Origin: Bacteroidales bacterium
GTDB taxonomy: Bacteria; Bacteroidota; Bacteroidia; Bacteroidales; P3
Direction of reading: 5' to 3'
Length of the DNA: 64,000 bases
Assembly (NCBI GenBank): GCA_017962545.1
Contig: JAGCVD010000014.1
Span: forward strand, 1-64,000
Part shown: positions 17,919 to 26,963 of the stretch, one piece after another
Layout: the number at the start of each line of letters is the position of its first letter
Numbering within the stretch: position 1 is the stretch's first letter
Notes under the pieces: generated by a model
Seen by the model: the letters and a program-made list of their open reading frames with translations, nothing else
Database searches by the model: none
What the model was told of the DNA's origin: nothing
Made by a program: the position numbers and the translations under genes

Positions 17919-18647
17919 TTATATGTTTAGTATGTTTCCCAGTTGTTTTATTGCACGTTCCTCTTCTTCGATGAGTTGTGCGGTCCACGGGGTGTCGTCG
18001 CCGTCGGCGATGTCGTCGCGCAGTTGGAAGAGCCGTCCGTAGTGGAGTCCGAAGTCGCGGTAGGCGGGGTTGCCCATCTCGGCGGCGAGGGCGAAGAGAT
18101 TGGCGGTTTTGCCGTCGATGATGTTGAGGTAAGTTGACAGTTCGCTCGTCAAGTTCGCGGGCTTCAGCAGGCAGTTGGTAGATGACAGTTGGCAGTTGCC
18201 AACTTGTTGTTGGAGCAATTCGGCTTCGACCATGGAGCGGACGGTGTCGTTGACTTTGCAGGTGATGTCCCTGTCGTCAACTTCGTTGAGGAGTGCCATT
18301 ATCTGTGTCAGGTGGTAGTCGCCTACAAGGACGGCGACGGCGTTGTTCCAGCGTGTGTTGACGGAGGGTTGTCCGCGGCGCGAGGCGGCATGGTCGATAA
18401 CATCGTCGTGGAGCAGGGAGGCGTTGTGGAGCATCTCGACGCATACGGCCAGCAGCAGTGTGCGGCGGGAGTGGAGGCAGGCTTCGCCCTGTGTGGCGGC
18501 GGCGGCGAGGAGCATACGCGGGCGCAACATCTTGCCACTGTGCGAGGCGGTGTATTGTTCCACCTGGCGCAGGAGTGCGTTGTCGCCTTGCGTCATGCGG
18601 CGCAGGTATTCGGCACGGACGTCGTCAAGCCAGGCTTCCAAATTCAT
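17919..18647 (-). CDS. Short polyprenyl synthetase-family protein, lacking a conserved C-terminal block
   Basis: 242 residues, against about 320 for trans-polyprenyl diphosphate synthases. The first Asp-rich motif LLHDDVIDHAASRRGQPSVN and the chain-length region are intact. A second, FQLRDDIADGDD, is present, but the usual GKP.GNDL.EGK.TLP block and ~70 residues after it are missing. Residues around 165-185 (GNCQLSSTNCLLKP) come from a heptamer array. It may still make a prenyl diphosphate, or may be a degenerate paralog. It overlaps dapA by 23 bp. Confidence 0.78.
   Translation of the reverse strand: MNLEAWLDDVRAEYLRRMTQGDNALLRQVEQYTASHSGKMLRPRMLLAAAATQGEACLHSRRTLLLAVCVEMLHNASLLHDDVIDHAASRRGQPSVNTRWNNAVAVLVGDYHLTQIMALLNEVDDRDITCKVNDTVRSMVEAELLQQQVGNCQLSSTNCLLKPANLTSELSTYLNIIDGKTANLFALAAEMGNPAYRDFGLHYGRLFQLRDDIADGDDTPWTAQLIEEEERAIKQLGNILNI
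18131..18199. repeat. In-frame degenerate heptamer array inside the polyprenyl synthetase gene
   Basis: AGTT recurs at 18132 and 18139, and CAGTTG at 18172, 18186 and 18193 (multiples of 7 bp). The translated segment is Gln/Ser/Asn-rich and does not match the family's conserved sequence. Confidence 0.7.
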
Positions 18648-19521
18648 TGTAGAGGGTGATGAGTTTGTTGGTGAGCTGTTTGGAGGCTTTTACCAGAGGC
18701 AGGCGCAGGGCGTTGGTTATCATCCCTTCGGCCTCGAGGAGGGCTTTGATGCCGGTGGGGTTGCCCTCTTCGAAGATGGCGTTCATCAGGGGCAGCATGC
18801 GGTAGTGCAGCGGCAGCGCTTTCTTCAGGTCGCCCTTCATGGCCAGACGCACCATGTCGGCCATCTCCTTGGGCAGTGCGTTGGCCATCACGCTGATGAC
18901 GCCGTCGGCGCCGAGGGTGAGCATGGGGTAGGTGAGGGCGTCGTCGCCGCTGATGACACGGAAGCCTGTGGGACGGTTGCGCAGTATCTCCATCACCTGC
19001 TGTAGGTTGCCGCTGGCCTCTTTGATGCCGATGATATTGGGGCATTCGTGGGCCAGGGTGAGGGTGGTCTCGGCGGTGAGGTTCACGCCTGTGCGGCCGG
19101 GTACGTTGTACATGATGACGGGAACGGGTGAGGCTTCGGAGACGGTGCGGTAATGTTGGAGCAGGCCGCGCTGGTTGGGCTTGTTGTAGTAGGGAGTCAC
19201 GGAGAGCAGGCCGCTGATGCCGTCGAAGTTGGTGCGTGCGATGGTGTCGGAGAGGCTGAGGGTGTTGTTGCTTCCAAGGCCGAGCATAATGGGCAGGCGG
19301 TTGCTGACGGTCTCGACGATGAACTCCTGCACGGCGGCGCGCTCGTTCTCGGTCATGGTGGCAGCCTCGCTGGTGGTGCCGAGGGCAACGATGTAGTCGA
19401 CACCCGAGGTGATGATGTGTTCTATCAGGGCTTCAAGCTTGGTGAAGTCTACGGTCTCCTGTTGGCGGCGGAAGGGGGTGATGAGGGCGACGCCGGTGCC
19501 CGAAAAGAGGGGTGCTTTCAT
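18625..19521 (-). CDS. dapA: 4-hydroxy-tetrahydrodipicolinate synthase
   Basis: A 298-residue class I aldolase-fold enzyme. GTTSEAATMTENE is the pyruvate-side loop. YNVPGRTG carries the catalytic Tyr and IGIKEASGN the Schiff-base Lys. It condenses pyruvate with aspartate semialdehyde in lysine/diaminopimelate synthesis. The asd gene that makes its substrate is elsewhere in this window (33605-34591). It overlaps the DUF6913 gene by 4 bp and the polyprenyl synthetase gene by 23 bp, so this is a tight operon. Confidence 0.97.
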   Translation of the reverse strand: MKAPLFSGTGVALITPFRRQQETVDFTKLEALIEHIITSGVDYIVALGTTSEAATMTENERAAVQEFIVETVSNRLPIMLGLGSNNTLSLSDTIARTNFDGISGLLSVTPYYNKPNQRGLLQHYRTVSEASPVPVIMYNVPGRTGVNLTAETTLTLAHECPNIIGIKEASGNLQQVMEILRNRPTGFRVISGDDALTYPMLTLGADGVISVMANALPKEMADMVRLAMKGDLKKALPLHYRMLPLMNAIFEEGNPTGIKALLEAEGMITNALRLPLVKASKQLTNKLITLYNEFGSLA

Positions 19522-20063
19522 TTCTTAATCATGCTGAGGTATTCGATAACATTGTTGAAAAAGCCTTTCAGCTCCACCTGTCCGTCGCCGCGGATGATGA
19601 GGTCGAAAGTGTCGGAGGGGTCTTCCGCCGGCGTGGCGTAGACCACCTTCAGGCTGGCGGTGGTGCGCAGGGCGATATACTGCGAGAAGAAGTTTTCCTC
19701 GCCGATGGTGTCGATGAGCAGGTCGTACTGCTGTTCGACGAAAGGTCGGATAGACTCGTAGCTGGGCAGTCCCCAGAAATTGATGTCTGTCTTGCTGCGC
19801 ACGATGTGGGTGGCCTGATGCGTGATGACGAAGCCTATCTCCTGGTCTTTCTGCAGCAGGGCGATGATGTGCACCCGCTTGCCTTGTCCTTCCATCACCT
19901 TGGCGAAGTGGTGGAGGATGTTCCAGTGCTGCTCGTCGCCAAGGCGGCAGATGATGCCGATGTTGCGCACCTCCTCGATGTTGTCGATTTTTTTCTCGCG
20001 CGGCGCGGCCTTGAGGTCGCGGATGAGATGCTTGCGGTGTATCTCTTTGATAAATTCCAACAT
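19518..20063 (-). CDS. DUF6913 protein
   Basis: A 181-residue soluble protein without signal peptide or membrane segment. The sequence (IGIICRLGDEQHWNILHHFAK, then INFWGLPSYESIRPFVEQQYDLLIDTIG) matches the small Bacteroidota family DUF6913. Its function is unknown. Its 4-bp overlap with dapA and position after rnhB suggest it is co-translated with lysine-pathway genes, without proving a shared job. Confidence 0.7.
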   Translation of the reverse strand: MLEFIKEIHRKHLIRDLKAAPREKKIDNIEEVRNIGIICRLGDEQHWNILHHFAKVMEGQGKRVHIIALLQKDQEIGFVITHQATHIVRSKTDINFWGLPSYESIRPFVEQQYDLLIDTIGEENFFSQYIALRTTASLKVVYATPAEDPSDTFDLIIRGDGQVELKGFFNNVIEYLSMIKK

Positions 20064-20067
20064 AGCT

Positions 20068-20664
20068 CTATTCGAATAATGAATGTTGTTTATAAAGGGT
20101 GAAACTGCGTCTGTGATATGGGGTGGGACCGTGCTCCTCGATGGCGCGGTAGTGTTCTTCGGTGGGGTAGCCTTTGTTGTGGTTCCAGCCGTAGTGGGGG
20201 TATTCTTCGTGCAGACGGGTCATAATCTCGTCGCGGTGTGTCTTCGCAAGTATGCTGGCGGCGGCGATGGGCATCAGCTTGGCATCGCCTTTGACGATGC
20301 ACTGATAGGGTATGTCGGTCTCGTTGTAGAAACGGTTACCGTCGATGAGAAGGAACTCGGGCTTCTCTTTGAGGGCTTTGACAGCAAGGCACATGGCATG
20401 GGTGGAGGCGTGCAGTATGTTGAGCCGGTCGATCTCCTCCGCACTGACAACGGCCACAGCCCAGTCCATCGCCTCGCGCTCGATCTCTTCCCGCAGCAGG
20501 TTGCGCTGCCGCTCGTTGAGTTGCTTTGAGTCGTTGAGGGCAGCATTGGCATAGTCGGGCGGCAATATGACGGCTGCTGCGACGACGGGGCCTGCCAACG
20601 GTCCGCGACCGGCTTCGTCACATCCTGCCTCACGGCGGTCGGGTATGAGATACGGTGCTAGCAT
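20068..20664 (-). CDS. rnhB: Ribonuclease HII
   Basis: 198 residues starting at ATG 20664 (MLAPYLIPDRREAGCDEAGRG). DEAGRGPLAGPVVAAAVIL carries the first catalytic Asp-Glu pair, LNDSKQL is the conserved loop, and the last Asp of the set is expected in the region around KTHRDEIM. It removes RNA from RNA-DNA hybrids and single misincorporated ribonucleotides. The frame is open for 157 more codons upstream, but that stretch reads through the DUF6427 gene and is Arg/His-rich shadow sequence. It overlaps the DUF6427 stop by 7 bp. Confidence 0.95.
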   Translation of the reverse strand: MLAPYLIPDRREAGCDEAGRGPLAGPVVAAAVILPPDYANAALNDSKQLNERQRNLLREEIEREAMDWAVAVVSAEEIDRLNILHASTHAMCLAVKALKEKPEFLLIDGNRFYNETDIPYQCIVKGDAKLMPIAAASILAKTHRDEIMTRLHEEYPHYGWNHNKGYPTEEHYRAIEEHGPTPYHRRSFTLYKQHSLFE

Positions 20665-21647
20665 AGCAGGGCGGCAATTAGGGTGAGTATAAGCACGGTG
20701 TCGTATATCCACGTATGTTGTTTGAGGCGACGGAAGCCCGTTTCGTTGGTGGCGGTGAGCATACGGTAGGAACAGAAGGCGAAGCTTACGGCGAAAAGGG
20801 GCATCTGGGAGGGCGTGAAAGGGGTGTAGAGCATCATGCCGATGCCGCCCAGGGCGAGGAGCAGTGTGGTGGTAGCGTTCTTCTGCCATACGACGGGTTG
20901 CTTGTTCATCTGCCCCATGACGACGATGACGCCCCACAGGAATGTGGCGGCGAGGAAGAACGAGGCGACGGTCTGTCGCCAGCCGCCCGATGCCAAATGC
21001 CACTGGCTGGTCAGGTGCCAGTGGGCTGTGGTCTCTTGCCACCACCCCGCGAGTCCGCCAGCGAGGTAGAGTATAAGTACGAGCAGCACATAGGGCGCTG
21101 CGAAGCCCAGAATCATCAGCGCCCAGTCTTTCCAACTATAGAGACGGTAGTTAGAAGCGATGAGGAGATAACTGACCATGAGGAATATGGCCGGCCGGTA
21201 GAAGAGTGTGGCGATGCCGATGAGCACTGTGGCGCCGCATATCTTCTCAGGGAGGATGGTGAGCAGCGTGCCACGCAGAAATAGTTGGTTCAGGCAGGCG
21301 ATGACGCAGCCGTTGACGAGAATCAAAGGAGTGATGGTGTGGGCGCCGGCGCTGACGGCGACGATGTAAAGCAGAGTGGGGAGGAGGCTGTTCTGCGAGA
21401 CAAGCCCCACGTTGGCGAGCAACAGGTTGAGCATGATGCCTTCCGTGAGGATAAGCAGCAGGGCTATGATGACGGCCAGACGTGGGAGAGGCATGAGCCA
21501 ATCACAGAGAAGACCATAGAGGACGGCGGGATGGTCTCCTGCCGTCATGGGCTGTGGCGCCACGAGTGCCGACCCCCACAGGAGTAGCATGGCGACGATG
21601 ATAATCACCGCCTGCAAAGCCATATCTCTCTGGAACAACTTAATCAA
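20658..21647 (-). CDS. DUF6427 multi-pass membrane protein
   Basis: A 329-residue protein with about 10 hydrophobic segments from residue 12 onward (for example AVIIIVAMLLLWGSALVAP, ALMILGFAAPYVLLVLILYL). This is the DUF6427 family of Bacteroidota inner-membrane proteins. No catalytic motif is apparent, and the function is unknown. It begins the rnhB-DUF6913-dapA operon and overlaps rnhB. Confidence 0.72.
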   Translation of the reverse strand: MIKLFQRDMALQAVIIIVAMLLLWGSALVAPQPMTAGDHPAVLYGLLCDWLMPLPRLAVIIALLLILTEGIMLNLLLANVGLVSQNSLLPTLLYIVAVSAGAHTITPLILVNGCVIACLNQLFLRGTLLTILPEKICGATVLIGIATLFYRPAIFLMVSYLLIASNYRLYSWKDWALMILGFAAPYVLLVLILYLAGGLAGWWQETTAHWHLTSQWHLASGGWRQTVASFFLAATFLWGVIVVMGQMNKQPVVWQKNATTTLLLALGGIGMMLYTPFTPSQMPLFAVSFAFCSYRMLTATNETGFRRLKQHTWIYDTVLILTLIAALLC

Positions 21648-21682
21648 ACCCTTTAACCTTTAGAATCTCTTAAACCTCTTTA

Positions 21683-23770
21683 TCATTGAACTATCAGTTT
21701 TTCTGTCCGGCTACCCACGCGGAGGATGTACACTCCGCCAGCGAGGTGGCTGACATCGAATGATGCCTCGGTGGTCACTGGTATCTGCATGACGAGACTG
21801 CCGCTGGCGGTGTAGAGTTGCACCGTCTGTGTCTCTCCGCAGCCGGTGTTCACCGTGACGCGCCCTGTGGCGGGATTGGGGAAGAGGTGTAGCGGCAGAC
21901 GCTGCTCCTCGGCCTGACGGATGTCCACAAGGCTGATGGCCTCGTTGATGGCGGCGAGGGCGTCAATCTTGCCCCAGCCCCAGCGCAGGTCGGCGCTGTC
22001 GTTGGCCAGCAGGGGACCTGTCATCTCGTCGTTGCGCGCCGTCGTGGTGATGATTTCACGTATTTGGTCCACCGTGAGTTGAGGATTGGCCTGCAGCAGC
22101 AGTGCCACAATGCCCGTGACCGCTGGACTGGCCATCGAGGTGCCGCTCATCTGGCCCCACGTGTAGGTGCGCACACCGACGGTATCGCTGGCTGTGGCGG
22201 CATAGGTGCCCGTAGTCCACAGGCTGATGGACGAGTTGACATACCACCCGGGGGCGGAAATCTCTGGTTTGTGACGTCCGTCGATAAGGGGGCCGTAGCT
22301 GGTGAAATAGGCTAGGTCGCCTACGGCGGCATCGTGCGCGGCGACGCTGATGGTCTTCTCCGCACAGGCAGGCTCGCCGATACCGTAATAGGCGTCACCG
22401 ACCGCAAAGCCCGCGTTGCCGCCTGCATGGAAATTGGCGCCCTCATTGCCGGCATGGTTCGTCTTGTTGGCCACGTTCCACGCATGCACTGTGCCGCTGG
22501 CGGCGCTGACGAACAGCTGCAGCTGCATGCTGCCCCGCTTGTCCACATCCATCTGTATGTGTGGGCGGTGGTCCTGCGGATTGACGCGCTCCATCAGCAG
22601 ACGGTAGGGCACGCGGTACTCGCCGCAGTCCAGCGTATCGTAGACTATTGTGTCGCCATTGGCGGTATTGAACATCGCGCTGCACCACACCGTGTCGTCG
22701 CGTTTCATGCGGAAGCCGGCGCTGAAGTCGTTGCCTTCCTCGCCCCACAGAATGAGGCACTGCCCGATGGCGTCCTCGGCCCAGGTGTAGAAGGCGGCGC
22801 AGGTCTTCAGGGTGTCGCTATTCTCACTGAAATTGCGGCTGATGTGGAAATTGGCGTCGCCATTGTTGCCGGCGCTGGTGACAAACACCACGCCTGAGTC
22901 GCTCCAGCTGTTGATGGCCTGACTAAGCAACGACGTGCCGTCGAGGGTATTGAACGAATACATGCCCCAGCTGCTGTTGACCACCAGACGGCGGCCCTCG
23001 GCGTCGGCCACGCGCTTCATCCATTGCACACCGTTCATCCAGTCCGCCTCGTTCAGCCCGAACGAGCACAGCAGCAGCTCGGCGCCAGGTGCCTGGCCGC
23101 GGAACTTGTGCTCTGAGCCTGCTCCCGCGCCAGCGCAGATACCCGCCACATGCGTGCCGTGCGAGCCGTATCCGTACAGATTCGACGTGTCGCCCTTGGC
23201 GCTACGCAGCGCATTGTAGCCAACAATCTCGGTACCGTAATTGAAACCCTCGGGGGCAGGACCCTGCAGGCGGTAGTGGTCCCATGCTCGGGCGATGCGC
23301 TTGTTGCCCGTGCCGAAATTGTAGTTGGGGTGCGTATAGTCGAAGCCCCAGTCTGTGATGCCGATATAGACGCCTGTGCCGTCATAGCCATTGCCGCCAC
23401 TAACACCCTCGCCGGCCTCCACCTTGTTGGTGCGCGTGTCCCTGCGCGTATTGTCCATCAATGGCTGTCCCACACGGTGCGCAATGCTGTATTGCACTAT
23501 CGCGCGGTTGCTCTCCAGCAGCCCGAGGCTCTCCACCGGCACCGTCAGGGTGACAATCTGTCCCGCCTGAGCTCCGACAGTGATGCCCGCTTTCTCCAGC
23601 ACGCCGCGGTCGAACCCGGGGATCATCTTCGCCAAGAAATTCAAAGTCGTGGCGCCCGCCGCCACCTCCTCGCGTATCAGTGCTTTCGTCTCGATGCCGC
23701 ATTTGGCACTTTGCGCCATAGCGCTCCCTAAGACACACAATGTCAACAGGCTGAATAATATCTTCTTCAT
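21683..23770 (-). CDS. Subtilisin-family (S8) protease with type IX sorting domain
   Basis: A 695-residue secreted protease. The signal peptide ends GSAMAQ. A short N-terminal prodomain spans residues 21-120. The catalytic triad is Asp140 (ITDWGFDYTHP), His204 (GSHGTHVAGICAG) and Ser545 (GTSMASPAVTG). There is an insert domain at about residues 330-450. The last ~75 residues (LFPNPATGRVTVN to YILRVGSRTEKLIVQ) form a type A C-terminal T9SS signal. The protein is therefore expected to cross the outer membrane by T9SS and stay on the surface or be released. Confidence 0.95.
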   Translation of the reverse strand: MKKILFSLLTLCVLGSAMAQSAKCGIETKALIREEVAAGATTLNFLAKMIPGFDRGVLEKAGITVGAQAGQIVTLTVPVESLGLLESNRAIVQYSIAHRVGQPLMDNTRRDTRTNKVEAGEGVSGGNGYDGTGVYIGITDWGFDYTHPNYNFGTGNKRIARAWDHYRLQGPAPEGFNYGTEIVGYNALRSAKGDTSNLYGYGSHGTHVAGICAGAGAGSEHKFRGQAPGAELLLCSFGLNEADWMNGVQWMKRVADAEGRRLVVNSSWGMYSFNTLDGTSLLSQAINSWSDSGVVFVTSAGNNGDANFHISRNFSENSDTLKTCAAFYTWAEDAIGQCLILWGEEGNDFSAGFRMKRDDTVWCSAMFNTANGDTIVYDTLDCGEYRVPYRLLMERVNPQDHRPHIQMDVDKRGSMQLQLFVSAASGTVHAWNVANKTNHAGNEGANFHAGGNAGFAVGDAYYGIGEPACAEKTISVAAHDAAVGDLAYFTSYGPLIDGRHKPEISAPGWYVNSSISLWTTGTYAATASDTVGVRTYTWGQMSGTSMASPAVTGIVALLLQANPQLTVDQIREIITTTARNDEMTGPLLANDSADLRWGWGKIDALAAINEAISLVDIRQAEEQRLPLHLFPNPATGRVTVNTGCGETQTVQLYTASGSLVMQIPVTTEASFDVSHLAGGVYILRVGSRTEKLIVQ

Positions 23771-23794
23771 AATTATTGTATTCTATACAAAATG

Positions 23795-23825
23795 CAAATA
23801 TACGAAGAAAAATGAAAACGCCAAA
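23795..23825 (-). promoter_or_regulatory. Promoter of the S8 protease gene
   Basis: On the minus strand TATATTTG (23802-23795) with TTTG (23825-23822) 19 bp upstream. The -7 box and following CATTTT are the same as at the S9 peptidase promoter. The -33 box overlaps the korB terminator. Confidence 0.65.
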
Positions 23826-23862
23826 GAAAAAAGTGGCCAAGCGTAAATCTCAGCCACTTTTC
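23824..23862 (-). terminator. Terminator of the korA-korB operon
   Basis: Inverted repeat AAAAGTGGC (23829-23837) / GCCACTTTT (23853-23861). On the minus strand it is followed by a T-run. It lies 28 bp after the korB stop codon. Confidence 0.72.
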
Positions 23863-23889
23863 CATTTTGAAACACTGTCGCTCCTCAGC

Positions 23890-24924
23890 TCACACCTCCC
23901 AAGTGTCGCCACTGTTGAGCAGGTCGTCCATACATTTGTATTTGCCGTTGGCCATCTGCTCGTCCATCTGCTCCTCGTAGAGCTGGGTGTAACTGACCTT
24001 CTTCACGTTGCGAATCACGCCCAATGCCACAGGCAGATCCGAAGCGGGACCCATGTGGGCCAGCATCATGTGGATGCCGGTGTCCTCGGTGGTTTCGTCG
24101 TGCACCATGATGTCGTCGATGGTGACACCGTTCTCGCCGAGGGTGACAACCTCGAGCTGGCGGCCGTTGAAGCGCAGTCCCTTCTCCTTGTTCTTGCCGA
24201 AGAGCATGGGCTTGCCGTGCTCCAGCACGATGGTGCGGTCGTCGCGGACAGCGCGGTCGGTGATGGAGGCGTGGGTCTTGTCGTTGAAGATGACGCAGTT
24301 CTGCAGCACTTCGACCACAGAGCAACCGTCATGCTTGGCGGCACGGGTCATGCACTCGGTGCTCAGCTGCGGCACGCAGTCGAGGGTGCGGGCGAAGAAG
24401 GTGCCTTGGGCGCCCATCACCAGCTCACCCGGGTTGAAGGGGTAGTCGATGGTGCCGTAGGGCGAGGTCTTGGTGACCTGGCCGAACTTCGTCGTGGGGC
24501 TGTACTGACCCTTGGTCAAGCCGTAAATCTCATTGTTGAAGATGGTGATGTTCAAGTCCTGATTGCGGCGCACAGCATGGATGAGGTGGTTGCCGCCGAT
24601 GGCCATCGAGTCACCGTCGCCCATGTTGACCCACACGCTGAGGGCGGGGTTGGCGAGCTTGACACCCGTGGCGATAGCGCAGGCGCGACCGTGGATGCTG
24701 TGGAAACCGTAGGTGTCGACATAGTAGGGGATACGGCTTGAGCAGCCGATACCGCTGACCATGCAGACGTTCTCTTTCTTGTAACCCGTCTTTGGGAAGG
24801 TGGCCAGCAGGGCGGCGAGGATGGCGTGGTCGCCACAACCTGGGCACCACTTCACCATCTGGTCGCTCTGGAAATCAGCCTTGGTATATTCTTTATCCGC
24901 TTTGGGAACAAAATGCTTTTCCAT
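23890..24924 (-). CDS. korB: 2-oxoacid:ferredoxin oxidoreductase, beta subunit
   Basis: A 344-residue TPP-binding subunit. CPGCGDHA near the N-terminus and NMGDGDSMAIGGNHLIH (GDG...N thiamine diphosphate motif) followed by FNNEIYGLTKGQ are diagnostic. With the alpha subunit it oxidatively decarboxylates 2-oxoglutarate (or a related 2-oxoacid) to the acyl-CoA, reducing ferredoxin. Bacteroidales often use it in the reductive direction or in amino-acid breakdown. It is 12 bp downstream of korA. No separate ferredoxin subunit is seen next to it. Confidence 0.93.
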   Translation of the reverse strand: MEKHFVPKADKEYTKADFQSDQMVKWCPGCGDHAILAALLATFPKTGYKKENVCMVSGIGCSSRIPYYVDTYGFHSIHGRACAIATGVKLANPALSVWVNMGDGDSMAIGGNHLIHAVRRNQDLNITIFNNEIYGLTKGQYSPTTKFGQVTKTSPYGTIDYPFNPGELVMGAQGTFFARTLDCVPQLSTECMTRAAKHDGCSVVEVLQNCVIFNDKTHASITDRAVRDDRTIVLEHGKPMLFGKNKEKGLRFNGRQLEVVTLGENGVTIDDIMVHDETTEDTGIHMMLAHMGPASDLPVALGVIRNVKKVSYTQLYEEQMDEQMANGKYKCMDDLLNSGDTWEV

Positions 24925-24936
24925 ATCTATTCTAAT

Positions 24937-26778
24937 TTATTTCTCCAACAATCTGTTAAACTCGGCCTTCAGCTCGCCAACCTCGAAGGGCAGGCCCATC
25001 ACCTTGTTGTACTGGGTCATGGGGCATTCGGGGAACTGGGTGCGCAGGTAACCGCAGAACTGACCGTTGTTCAGCTCGCAGACCACAATCTTCTTGTACT
25101 TGCGCAGGATGTCGCCGGTATTCTTCGGCAGCGGGCAGATGTAGTTGAAGTGGGTGTAGGCCACCTTCTTGCCTTCGTTGTTCATCTCCTCGACGGCGAG
25201 GGTGAGAGCGCCGCTGGTGCCGCCCCAGCCCACCACGAGCAGGTCGGCGTCGGGGTTGCCGGTCACCTCCTGGTTGGGGATGTAGTTGGCCACGCGGTTC
25301 ACTTTCTCCTGACGGTTCTTGGTCATCAGGGCGTGGTTCTCGGGATCGGTGCTCAGAGGACCGTCGGGGCATTTCTCAAGGCCGCCCACGCGGTGGCTCA
25401 GGCCTTCCATGCCGGGCAGAGCCCACTCGCGGGCAAACTTTTCCTCGTCGCGGCGGAACGGACGGTAGTTCGGGTCGTTCTCCTTGGCCAGACGCGGTTT
25501 GATTTCGGGCATGTCTTTCATGCTGGGAATCTTGAACAGCTGGCTGCCGTTGCCCAGATAGCCGTCGGTGAGCAGGATGACGGGGGTCATGTGCTCGAGG
25601 GCTATCTTGGCGGCGTTGAAGGCCCAGTAGAAGCAGTTGGCAGAGCTCGAGGCGGCGACAACCACCAGGGGAGCCTCACCGTTGCGGCCGTAGAGGGCCT
25701 GGTCGAGGTCGCTCTGCTCGGTCTTGGTGGGCAGACCTGTGGAGGGACCGCCGCGCTGCACGTCGACGACGACGAGCGGCAGCTCGGTCATCACAGCCAG
25801 ACCCAGGGCCTCGCTCTTCAGCGAGAGACCGGGGCCGGAGGTGCTGGTGCAAGCGAGGGCACCGGCATAGCTGGCGCCGATGGCGGAGCAGATACCGGCA
25901 ATCTCGTCTTCAGCCTGGAACACGCGGGCACCGAGGCTCTTGTGCTTGGCCAACTCGACCATGACGTCGGTGGCGGGGGTGATGGGATAGGAGCCCAGGA
26001 AGAGGCGGCGGCCGCTCTTCTCGCTGGCGGCCAGCAGACCCCAAGCGGTGGCCACGTTACCGGTGATGTTGCGGTAGCGACCATGCTCCATTTTGTCAGC
26101 TTTGGCGACTTCGAAGATGTGTGAATGCATCACCTCCAGTTTGTCGGCATATTCATAACCCTCGGTCAGCACGGCCTTGTTGAGGGCCACAACAGCGGGT
26201 TTCTTGGCAAATTTGCGTTCCAGATAGGCAAAGGTCTGGTCGAGGGTCTTGTGGGTGGCGTAGAAAATGATGCCGAGGGCGAACATGTTACGGCTCTTGT
26301 CGGCGGTCTTTTTGTCAACACCCTGGGCGTCACCAATCTTCTCGGTGAACGAGGTGATGGGAGCCTTGATGATGGTGTAGGCGCGCTCCAGCTCGTCGGT
26401 GAAGGGGTTCTCCTTGTAGCCGGCCTTCTCCATAGCCTCGTCGGTGAAGGTGTCGATGTCGACGATGACGGTGGCACCCTTCTTGGCCCACTTCAGCTGC
26501 GACTTGAAGGCGGCGGGGTTCATGGCCACCAGGATGTCGCACTTGTCACCGCTTGAATAGATGTGGTTACCCACATGCACCTGATAGCCGGAGACACCAG
26601 CGATGGTGTTGTGCGGGGCGCGGATTTCGGCGGGATAATCGGGGAAAGTGGCGATGTCGTTTCCGGTCAGGGCCGAAGCATCGGAAAACAGCGTGCCGCT
26701 AAGCTGCATGCCGTCACCCGAGTCGCCAGCAAATCGGACCACAAGGTCCTCTTTATTAACTATCTGATTTTCTGACAT
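24937..26778 (-). CDS. korA: 2-oxoacid:acceptor oxidoreductase, alpha subunit (gamma-alpha fusion)
   Basis: 613 residues. Residues 10-190 are the gamma-type domain (VVRFAGDSGDGMQLSGTLFS). The following alpha/transketolase-pyrimidine domain has GSYPITPATDVM and TSTSGPGLSLKSEALGLAVM. The gamma-alpha fusion is the usual KorA form in Bacteroidota. It works with KorB in the cytoplasm. 2-oxoglutarate is the likely substrate, but pyruvate or branched 2-oxoacids cannot be excluded from sequence. Confidence 0.93.
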   Translation of the reverse strand: MSENQIVNKEDLVVRFAGDSGDGMQLSGTLFSDASALTGNDIATFPDYPAEIRAPHNTIAGVSGYQVHVGNHIYSSGDKCDILVAMNPAAFKSQLKWAKKGATVIVDIDTFTDEAMEKAGYKENPFTDELERAYTIIKAPITSFTEKIGDAQGVDKKTADKSRNMFALGIIFYATHKTLDQTFAYLERKFAKKPAVVALNKAVLTEGYEYADKLEVMHSHIFEVAKADKMEHGRYRNITGNVATAWGLLAASEKSGRRLFLGSYPITPATDVMVELAKHKSLGARVFQAEDEIAGICSAIGASYAGALACTSTSGPGLSLKSEALGLAVMTELPLVVVDVQRGGPSTGLPTKTEQSDLDQALYGRNGEAPLVVVAASSSANCFYWAFNAAKIALEHMTPVILLTDGYLGNGSQLFKIPSMKDMPEIKPRLAKENDPNYRPFRRDEEKFAREWALPGMEGLSHRVGGLEKCPDGPLSTDPENHALMTKNRQEKVNRVANYIPNQEVTGNPDADLLVVGWGGTSGALTLAVEEMNNEGKKVAYTHFNYICPLPKNTGDILRKYKKIVVCELNNGQFCGYLRTQFPECPMTQYNKVMGLPFEVGELKAEFNRLLEK

Positions 26779-26822
26779 ATTATTATATGTGTTTTAATTA
26801 TTATACTAGTGAATTCAAGTTG

Positions 26823-26853
26823 CAAATGTACAAAATAAAAATGACCCTGCAAA
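26823..26853 (-). promoter_or_regulatory. Promoter of the korA-korB operon
   Basis: On the minus strand TACATTTG (26830-26823) with TTTG (26853-26850) 19 bp upstream. It lies 45 bp from the korA start codon. Confidence 0.6.
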
Positions 26854-26963
26854 ATATTTTTTATCAACAATGCGGAGCGTCGCCCTCGAATTTTGTTGGC
26901 TTTCGACACAATATTTTGGCCGTGGGTTGCGTTATGGAGATTGTTAATAAAATAATACAATAT

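Noticed and set aside
20665..21135. 157-residue N-terminal extension of RNase HII
   Set aside because: It is Arg/His/Pro-rich and overlaps the DUF6427 gene in another frame; RNase HII homologs begin near MLAPYL.
24826..26124. 432-residue open frame on the plus strand
   Set aside because: It is antisense to korA and lacks any recognisable motif.
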